Assembly: GCA_947166925.1 (NCBI GenBank)
Contig: CAMVGD010000014.1
Span: forward strand, 1-34,213
Origin: an uncultured Clostridia bacterium
Lineage (GTDB): Bacteria; Bacillota; Clostridia; Christensenellales; CAG-138
Length of the DNA: 34,213 bases
Direction: 5' to 3'
Shown here: positions 28,502 to 34,213 of the stretch, piece after piece
Numbering within the stretch: the stretch's first letter is position 1
How the letters are laid out: every line of letters starts with the position of its first letter
Position numbers and translations under genes: made by a program
Notes under the pieces: model-generated
Seen by the model: only the letters and a program-made list of their open reading frames with translations
Told to the model about the DNA's origin: nothing
Database searches by the model: none

Positions 28502-31500
28502 TCATACGCGCGCCTGCTCCAGAACAGCCTTGATCTCCTCTCCCGTCAGGTGGTTCTCCACAAGGAGCTTCTCCACGAGCGCGTCGATGCTGGCTCTGTT
28601 TTCACCGATCAGACGAATCGCTTTCTTCATCTCGATGTCCAGGATCCTGTTCACCGCTTTGCGCATTTCGAGGGACAGCGCTCCGGACTGCATGTCGCTT
28701 GCGTCGAACGCGGCAAGACCGAGCTCCTCGTCCATGCCGCAGGAGCACAGCATCATCTTCGCCAGTCTGGTTGCAGACGCCAGATCGCCGCTTGCGCCGG
28801 TCGAGATGCCCTCCCTGTCTCCGTAATAGACGATCTCCGCCGCACGGCCGCCGAGTGCGGTGCGGATCTTTTTCAGGAGCTCGTCCTTCGTATAGAGCAT
28901 CTTGCCTTCCTCGTCGTCATGGCGCATATATCCGCCGTGATCGCCTCTTGCGACGATCGTGACGTACGAGGGCACCTCCCCGCTCTCCCAGCAAAGGAAC
29001 GTATGTCCCGCTTCATGCCGCGCGATGCGCTTCAGCAGGGATTCGTCCCACTGCTTCGATTCTCCTCCGACGAAGGTTTCGAACGCTTCGTCGAAGATCT
29101 CGTCGGTGACCTTCAGGTTGCCGTCCCGGATCGCCGTGCGCAGGGAGAGCTCGATCACGGATTCCAGCTGCGCAAGGCTCATCCCGGTCGAACGGATCGC
29201 GATGCTCGCGATCTTCTCCTCCGACAGGGCGAACACGGCATTTTCCCTGAGCTTCTCCCGGATGTACCGGATACGGTCCTCCTTTGTGGGGAGACCGATG
29301 AACAGTCTTCTGTCAAACCGGCGCAGCAGCGCGGGATCGAGGCTCTTTTCGCTTGAGGGATCCACACCGAAGTTTGTTGCGGCAAGCACGAACACCGGCT
29401 TTGTCGTATCGTTCTTGAATCCGTCCATCTCCGTCAGGAACGCCGTCAGCGTCGTTTCCCGATCGGCGCTGTTCTCCTCTCCGGTACGCGGCTTTGCGAT
29501 CGCGTCGAATTCGTCGATGAACAGGATCGAGGGCGCGTATTTCCGCGCCGTACGGAATATCTCCTTGACTCTGTCGCGTCCGACGCCCTGATACCTGTTG
29601 ATGAACTGGTTTCCTTCCGCGAAAACGAACGTAACGTCCGATTCGTTCGCCATCGCCTTTGCGAGCATCGTTTTGCCCGTACCCGGCGGGCCGTAGAGCA
29701 GAACGCCCTTCGGCGTGCCGACGCCCGTCCCCATATACTTCTTGGGGTTTTTGAGATAGTCGACAAAATACCGAAGTTCCTTCTTCGCATCCGCGGCGCC
29801 GATGACCTGATCAAAGGTCACGTTCGGCTTGGAAACATTGCGCAGAATGTTTTCGGAATCCTCGGCGTCGATCGCCACCGACATATCAAAATCGAACAGC
29901 GTGATCTCCGCCGTCTTTCCGCCGTCCGTGATCGACTGCGCCGTTTCAAAGGACACGAGCTTGTTTGCCTTTGCAAGCGTTTCCATGCTCTTTTGCTGGT
30001 GCAGCTGTTCGTTGATCTTCCGGATCTCCGCGGCGAACGCGGCCTTGTCCTCCGAAAGCGTGATGACCCCTCTGACGCCCTGCCGGAGGAAGGAAAGCTT
30101 TTCCTCTGCGTTCAACTTTCTCTCCGGCATCTGCAGCAGATAGATCGGCAGCTCGGGATGCTTCTCTCTCACAAACCAGAAAAAGTCCCTCGCTTTGGAA
30201 TCGATATCCTCAATGTTCAGATACCGCTTGTCGCCGATCTGTCCGTATGTGATGTCGATGAACACATGACTGACGTCGTGATCGTGCAGAAGCTTTTGCG
30301 CAGGTCCGATGTCCTGTACGTGGATGAATCCGGTTTCGGGGCTTGCTTGGGCGCAGCCGGCGCAAACCTGATCCGATCCGAACACGAGGACTTCAAACGC
30401 GTCCCTGCGTTCAAACAGATCGCGGATCTCCTTGTTGTCCCGTGGCAGTTCAACGCCGATATGGATCTTTTCGAGATCACGGATCTCCGTTTCGGCGCAT
30501 TCGGAATCAAGCAGGCGGAACAGCTCGAACAGCTCGTCGTCAAAAAACGTTCCAGCTCTGCTTGTGATCATTCTCGCGTCGGCGGCGCCGCCCTCGGCAA
30601 AGAGCAACGATGTATAGACCGCCTCGTCGATCTCGACCTTGATCCCAACGTTCTCCTCAAAATTCCATGCGTGCTTTTGGACTTCCTTCTTTGCGATCTC
30701 CCGCAGGTTATGCGCCGTGACGTGGTTGAACATGACCACGTTGCCGGACGCGAAGCGGGAACAGATCGCCGCAGGGAAACACGGTATGCCCGTCGACGGA
30801 TTCACATCTGTGCTCAGCGCTCTCAGGATGACCTTGCGCGTGACGCCGGAGAAATCCGTGACGTCGGAATTCTCATAAAGCTGTTTCCCGGCGTTTGTCG
30901 TGAAGATCAGGATCGAATCCTTGAACGAGACCTCTTTATCGGTATAGTTGTCGCGGATATGGCCTGCGTCCAGGATCTGCAGGAACAGATGGATGACGTT
31001 GATGTGCGCCTTCTCGATCTCGTCGAACAGGATCACGCATTTGGGGTTCTTCGCAACGAACGACGTCACATTGCCCGCTTTTCCGTCCTTATAGACCTTG
31101 TCGGAGCCGCAGAATTCAATGTTGGCTTCCTTATCGGAATATTCGCTCATATCGAAGCGTTTGAACTGGATCTCATCATCCGCTTCGATCTCTTTCAGCG
31201 CCTCCGCCGCCGTTTCGGCGAGGAACGTCTTGCCGACGCCCGGAGGGCCTGCAAACAGGAAGGTCGCCCTGGGACGGGACCGTTTTTTGTCGGTCAGCGC
31301 AAGCAGCTCCGCCTGGAAATAGCCGGTCGCGAAAACGCTGATCGCATTTTCCTGACCGAAGACCGTTTGCGTCAGGGTATCGTAAACCTTTCTCACTTTT
31401 TCCGTCAGCTGCGCAACCGCGGCTTTCGGATCCGCCGGTTCCCGATCTTCTTCGATATCTTCGAATTCTTCAAGCGGATCCTCCTGTTCGGTTCGTTCGC

Positions 31501-32050
31501 TTTTGATCTCCGCAACGCTGAATTTAGCCGGCTCGCCCGGCTCCTGTTTTTTGAACCCTTCAGCCCGGAAGCTGTTGCCGGACGGGGCTTGTTCGCTTTT
31601 CCTGCTTCCGGAGCCGTCGCCGTTTTTGACGGTTTCGATGCATCTGCGGATGCTTTCGCTCGGCTTGTTCAGAATGCACTGCAGGAGGATCTCCGGAGTC
31701 ACCTCCTTCTTTCCCGCTTCGCTTGCCCGTTCCTCTGCGATCTCCATACGACGTTTCATATACATAATGTCGTCGAAGGATGCTTCCTCCCTTTCTTCGA
31801 TGTGCATTTCCAGATAGTTCTTGGTATACGCAAATAAAGTGTCGTTGAAGAAATCCCCGACCAGGATGTTCAAAAGCTCGGACCTGCAGTCGATATCAAG
31901 CCTGAACGGCGTATTTCCAATGATCGCGTCGATCACGGCAAGCAAAAAACGTTCGGCTGTCAACTGCGTCTCCCCCGATCCGCCGTACTGCAGAGCCTGT
32001 CTGATGATCTTGTTCAGAAGCCCGCTTGGTTTGATTCCCGCCATTTCCAC
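28502..32050 (-). CDS. Clp-like AAA+ / receiver-like / FtsH-like AAA+ M41 protease fusion
   Basis: This 1182-residue fusion has several modules. A helical N-terminus (about 1-135) resembles a Clp N-domain or a bacterial enhancer domain. A charged linker (about 140-210) follows. The first AAA+ module (about 225-535) resembles ClpB/ClpX D2, with Walker A GPPGVGKT (268-275) and Walker B CVILFDEIEKAH (338-349). A receiver-like domain (about 550-685) has VFIDITYGQ with D599 in the phosphoacceptor position. The second AAA+ module (about 745-995) is FtsH-like, with Walker A GPPGTGKT (787-794), Walker B ILFIDEFDAI (842-851) and LDPALLRRFDRR (904-915). The M41 zinc protease has HEAGH at 1012-1016 and the third ligand D1089 in TGASGDLASAT. 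Unlike FtsH it has no N-terminal membrane helices. The GTG at 32050 is best placed after GAGGGGAGTAT; ATG at 32044 is the alternative. It is cotranscribed with the RyR-domain gene, 79 bases upstream. Confidence 0.9.
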   Translation of the reverse strand: MEMAGIKPSGLLNKIIRQALQYGGSGETQLTAERFLLAVIDAIIGNTPFRLDIDCRSELLNILVGDFFNDTLFAYTKNYLEMHIEEREEASFDDIMYMKRRMEIAEERASEAGKKEVTPEILLQCILNKPSESIRRCIETVKNGDGSGSRKSEQAPSGNSFRAEGFKKQEPGEPAKFSVAEIKSERTEQEDPLEEFEDIEEDREPADPKAAVAQLTEKVRKVYDTLTQTVFGQENAISVFATGYFQAELLALTDKKRSRPRATFLFAGPPGVGKTFLAETAAEALKEIEADDEIQFKRFDMSEYSDKEANIEFCGSDKVYKDGKAGNVTSFVAKNPKCVILFDEIEKAHINVIHLFLQILDAGHIRDNYTDKEVSFKDSILIFTTNAGKQLYENSDVTDFSGVTRKVILRALSTDVNPSTGIPCFPAAICSRFASGNVVMFNHVTAHNLREIAKKEVQKHAWNFEENVGIKVEIDEAVYTSLLFAEGGAADARMITSRAGTFFDDELFELFRLLDSECAETEIRDLEKIHIGVELPRDNKEIRDLFERRDAFEVLVFGSDQVCAGCAQASPETGFIHVQDIGPAQKLLHDHDVSHVFIDITYGQIGDKRYLNIEDIDSKARDFFWFVREKHPELPIYLLQMPERKLNAEEKLSFLRQGVRGVITLSEDKAAFAAEIRKINEQLHQQKSMETLAKANKLVSFETAQSITDGGKTAEITLFDFDMSVAIDAEDSENILRNVSKPNVTFDQVIGAADAKKELRYFVDYLKNPKKYMGTGVGTPKGVLLYGPPGTGKTMLAKAMANESDVTFVFAEGNQFINRYQGVGRDRVKEIFRTARKYAPSILFIDEFDAIAKPRTGEENSADRETTLTAFLTEMDGFKNDTTKPVFVLAATNFGVDPSSEKSLDPALLRRFDRRLFIGLPTKEDRIRYIREKLRENAVFALSEEKIASIAIRSTGMSLAQLESVIELSLRTAIRDGNLKVTDEIFDEAFETFVGGESKQWDESLLKRIARHEAGHTFLCWESGEVPSYVTIVARGDHGGYMRHDDEEGKMLYTKDELLKKIRTALGGRAAEIVYYGDREGISTGASGDLASATRLAKMMLCSCGMDEELGLAAFDASDMQSGALSLEMRKAVNRILDIEMKKAIRLIGENRASIDALVEKLLVENHLTGEEIKAVLEQARV

Positions 32051-32129
32051 ATACTCCCCTCGTCACTTTTTCATATTCCCGATTCCGGTCCGCCGTCCGT
32101 TTGGCGTCTCCTTTTTGCAAACGCTCCCG

Positions 32130-33923
32130 TTAGTTTGTCCCGACGCGGCTGTCCTTCCTCTTTTCTTCGTCGGTCAGCGAAGAATAATCGACGAGATCGT
32201 GATGCATCTTCGCAAGATCGTTGCGGCTGCGCTTGTCGGACGAGCCGCTGAAGACATAACCTTCGGAGCGCATGTACGCGTTCCATCTGCGGTGCTCGAG
32301 GCGCTCGATCGTCTGTCGTTCCGCATCGGTCAGATCTTCCTCCTTTTTATCGGCGCCGGGGACGCCGCACGCGATGCGCGCGCGGAGATGGATCGCGGAC
32401 GCCACGGAGGAATTGTAGTTGTACTCGTACTGCCAGAATTCCTCCTCCTTCCCCCATTTCAGGTGACGGCGCAGCGCGAATGCCTCCAGCTCGGAATTCA
32501 TGATCACCGCCTCGGAATAAGAGGTCTTTCTGTCGCCGATAAATCCGATGTCGTAAGCCTGTCCGCGATAGTTTGTTATGCCCTCCAGCGCCGCGCGCTC
32601 GTCGGAGCTGTAGATGACCGACTGGATCACCGGCTTGATCCGCATGCGCTCAAAGAGCATCCGGAGTTCTACTGCCGCTTCGATATTCCGTTCGTCCGAT
32701 CCGAGTGAGATGAATGCGTACGTTGTGTCGGTACATTCTGCGATCGCGTCCGCAAAGGTCTTTGTCCCGACGCCGACGCCGGAATGGATGCGGATCGTAT
32801 ACTCCGCCTCCTCCGGGATCGTCACGCCGTTATACTGCTCCGACATCAGCTCCGGAGCGATCGCGCTGAACCGGTCCTCCGCGGTCTCGTCTGCGTCGAA
32901 CACGTCGATCTCGACATGGTAACCGTCCATCTGGCAGTACCAGGTCAGTGCCTTCAGCATTTCGGTTCCGTAACGACCGAGCCCGACGATCACCGCGGCG
33001 ATCTTCCTGTCTCCGTTCGGCATCTGCTTGGCATTCTCAAACAGCTTCTCGCCTCTCTCATACAGGATGCGGTTCACCAGCGAACGCACTTCGTTCACCC
33101 GGCGGACCTTGAGCTTTCCCTTGTCCGCTCTGGTCAGCAGCAGCTCGCCGTCGATCCGCGAAGAAAAGACGAACAAACGGGTGTTTTCTCTCCCCCGGTA
33201 GCGCTCGATCAGTCTCAGCGACTGGTCGATGTTCTCGGTCTCGTCCCCGCCGATCGTATAGAAGATGATCTGCGACCGTTTGCAATGCGCGCCGAAGTTG
33301 ACGGCAAGCACGTCCTTTTTGAACAGGATCGCCTTGATCTCCCGCGCGCGTTCGACCAGTTCATACGAGACCTCATCGTTATTCTTGAAGACGTCCGTGT
33401 ATACGATCAGCGCGCGTTTGTGATTTCGCTTGATGTCGGCGCCGAGCGAAAGCGATTTTTCATTGAGTTCGGAAAACACATAAACGTCGCTGAAGAAATG
33501 CAGAAGATACTTTGCAAACGCGGACGCGTTCTTGAAAAACGACAGAACGAATCCGAATGTCAGGATCGGTGCGACCACGAACGCGACGGACAGATAGGCC
33601 GAGTAAAACGCGGAAAGCCACTCCTTCGGGCACCGTATGCTTTCCATGATGATCTCGCGGTCCGCGTCGATCGTGAACGCCTGAAATGTATTGTGCAGTG
33701 AAAAGGCGATCGTCTTCAGCGTGCGGTCCGTCGTGCCCGACAGGATCTCGCTGTAGATCGGAAGCAGACAAACGAATACGGAAAGAAAAACGCCGCCGAA
33801 TATGATATTGAGCGGCGTAAGCACCCTGCTTCCCCGATGCTTTCCGAGCGAAATTGCAATTGCCGCGGCCGCCGCAGCGAAAAGAATGCACAGAACGGCC
33901 GCAAATCCCAGATACCAGTTCAT
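32130..33923 (-). CDS. Membrane protein with two TrkA/RCK-like Rossmann domains and a C-terminal RyR domain
   Basis: This 597-residue protein has about three membrane helices (residues 5-26, 37-58, 107-130). A first Rossmann-like domain spans about 147-290 (VYVFSELNEKSL, then ALIVYTDVF). The second is TrkA-N-like with GLGRYGTEML (314-323), then IDVFDAD (339-345), and runs to about 470. A C-terminal RyR domain covers about 540-592 (LEHRRWNAYMRSEGY, then HHDLVDYSSLTDEEK). The plan resembles RCK-gated channels, but no K+ selectivity filter (TVGYG-like) is visible, so a transport role is unproven. RyR domains in bacteria are found with such nucleotide-binding Rossmann domains, which suggests ligand sensing. 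The ATG at 33923 follows AGGCAGG. It is the first gene of the operon with the AAA/FtsH fusion. Confidence 0.88.
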   Translation of the reverse strand: MNWYLGFAAVLCILFAAAAAAIAISLGKHRGSRVLTPLNIIFGGVFLSVFVCLLPIYSEILSGTTDRTLKTIAFSLHNTFQAFTIDADREIIMESIRCPKEWLSAFYSAYLSVAFVVAPILTFGFVLSFFKNASAFAKYLLHFFSDVYVFSELNEKSLSLGADIKRNHKRALIVYTDVFKNNDEVSYELVERAREIKAILFKKDVLAVNFGAHCKRSQIIFYTIGGDETENIDQSLRLIERYRGRENTRLFVFSSRIDGELLLTRADKGKLKVRRVNEVRSLVNRILYERGEKLFENAKQMPNGDRKIAAVIVGLGRYGTEMLKALTWYCQMDGYHVEIDVFDADETAEDRFSAIAPELMSEQYNGVTIPEEAEYTIRIHSGVGVGTKTFADAIAECTDTTYAFISLGSDERNIEAAVELRMLFERMRIKPVIQSVIYSSDERAALEGITNYRGQAYDIGFIGDRKTSYSEAVIMNSELEAFALRRHLKWGKEEEFWQYEYNYNSSVASAIHLRARIACGVPGADKKEEDLTDAERQTIERLEHRRWNAYMRSEGYVFSGSSDKRSRNDLAKMHHDLVDYSSLTDEEKRKDSRVGTN

Positions 33924-33956
33924 CTGTCAGAAACCTGCCTCATAATACTCTATAAT

Positions 33957-33985
33957 ACTTTACTTTGCGCAGACAGACTTGTCAA
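33957..33985 (-). promoter_or_regulatory. Probable promoter of the RyR/FtsH operon
   Basis: On the minus strand TTGACA (33980-33985) is followed after 17 bases by TAAAGT (33957-33962), with TATTAT slightly further on. This is about 33 bases upstream of the start codon at 33923. Confidence 0.65.
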
Positions 33986-34044
33986 GGAGAATTCGGAGCG
34001 TCAGGTTCCAAACTCCCGTGATCGCGTTTCTTCGCTTCGGACAG

Positions 34045-34074
34045 CAAAAAAGGACTTACCGAAGTAAGTCCTTT
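34045..34074 (-). terminator. Terminator of the tRNA transcript
   Basis: AAAGGACTTAC (34049-34059) and GTAAGTCCTTT (34064-34074) form an 11-bp stem around a four-base loop. On the minus strand it ends in TTTTTT, four bases after the CCA end of the tRNA-Lys gene. Confidence 0.92.
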
Positions 34075-34077
34075 CTT

Positions 34078-34154
34078 TGGTACCCCCTCAGGGATTCGAA
34101 CCCTGGACACCCTGATTAAGAGTCAGGTGCTCTAGCCAGCTGAGCTAAGGAGGC
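34078..34154 (-). tRNA. tRNA-Lys (anticodon CTT)
   Basis: The minus-strand cloverleaf has acceptor GCCTCCT pairing with AGGGGGT, discriminator A and encoded CCA. It has the D-arm AGCTCAG, anticodon stem CCTGA/TCAGG with loop CTCTTAA (anticodon CTT), and T-arm CAGGG-TTCGAAT-CCCTG. Length is 77 bases with CCA. Confidence 0.97.
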
Positions 34155-34158
34155 ATAT

Positions 34159-34213
34159 TGGAGCGGGAAACGGGGCTCGAACCCGCCACCTCAGCCTTGG
34201 CAAGGCTGCGCTC
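34159..34213 (-). tRNA. tRNA-Gly (anticodon GCC), 5' part beyond the window
   Basis: The minus strand shows anticodon stem and loop CAGCC-TTGCCAA-GGCTG (anticodon GCC), T-arm CGGG-TTCGAGC-CCCG, the acceptor 3' strand TTCCCGC, discriminator T and encoded CCA. The D-arm and 5' acceptor strand lie past the right edge. It is four bases from the tRNA-Lys gene, in the same orientation. Confidence 0.95.

Noticed and set aside
29993..31837. 614-residue open frame on the plus strand across the Clp-FtsH fusion gene
   Set aside because: Antisense shadow; the minus-strand gene carries intact Walker and HEAGH motifs.

Overview
The window looks like a chromosomal segment of an anaerobic, GC-rich member of the Clostridia (Bacillota), probably a gut or rumen lineage. 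The signs are a T-box leader in front of ileS, a single-chain pyruvate:ferredoxin oxidoreductase, a long clostridial-type IleRS, GGAGG-type ribosome binding sites, SigA-like TTGACA/TATAAT promoters, tRNA genes with encoded CCA, and BspA-type surface repeats. No insertion sequence, phage gene, CRISPR array or integration scar was seen. Genus and species cannot be read from the sequence.

Layout. Left part (1-6900): an OmpR-type response regulator cut by the window edge, T-box-controlled ileS, then a Ste24-like membrane metalloprotease flanked by two paralogous small membrane proteins, each with its own promoter. Surface-protein part (6900-14700): a three-gene minus-strand operon (two homologous membrane-anchored proteins ending in YARHG-like domains around a zinc-ribbon membrane protein), a small broken gene, and a large secreted protein with BspA repeats, two fibronectin-like domains and a caspase-like peptidase. 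Middle (14700-21800): an M29 aminopeptidase, a DUF4003-like protein, a membrane-tethered metallophosphoesterase, and an ECF sigma factor translationally coupled to a 926-residue membrane partner. Core metabolism (21800-25400): pyruvate:ferredoxin oxidoreductase, diverging from an Lgt-like membrane protein plus phosphotransferase operon.

Right part (27370-34213): a minus-strand operon in which a membrane protein with two Rossmann (TrkA/RCK-like) domains and a C-terminal RyR domain precedes a 1182-residue protein fusing a Clp-like AAA+ module, a receiver-like domain and a complete FtsH-like AAA+/M41 protease. A small membrane protein and a GNAT acetyltransferase follow. This is the best candidate for an undescribed system: a membrane sensor next to an unfoldase-protease fusion. 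Two tRNA genes (Lys-CTT and Gly-GCC) with a terminator lie at the right edge.

How the genes may work together. Several neighbourhoods concern the cell envelope: the Ste24-like protease, the YARHG operon, the caspase-like secreted protein, the tethered phosphoesterase, the ECF system and the RyR/FtsH operon. Three of these proteins share one plan: an N-terminal membrane anchor, a Pro/Thr-rich spacer and an extracellular domain. Domain calls come from reading motifs by eye; no database search was run.
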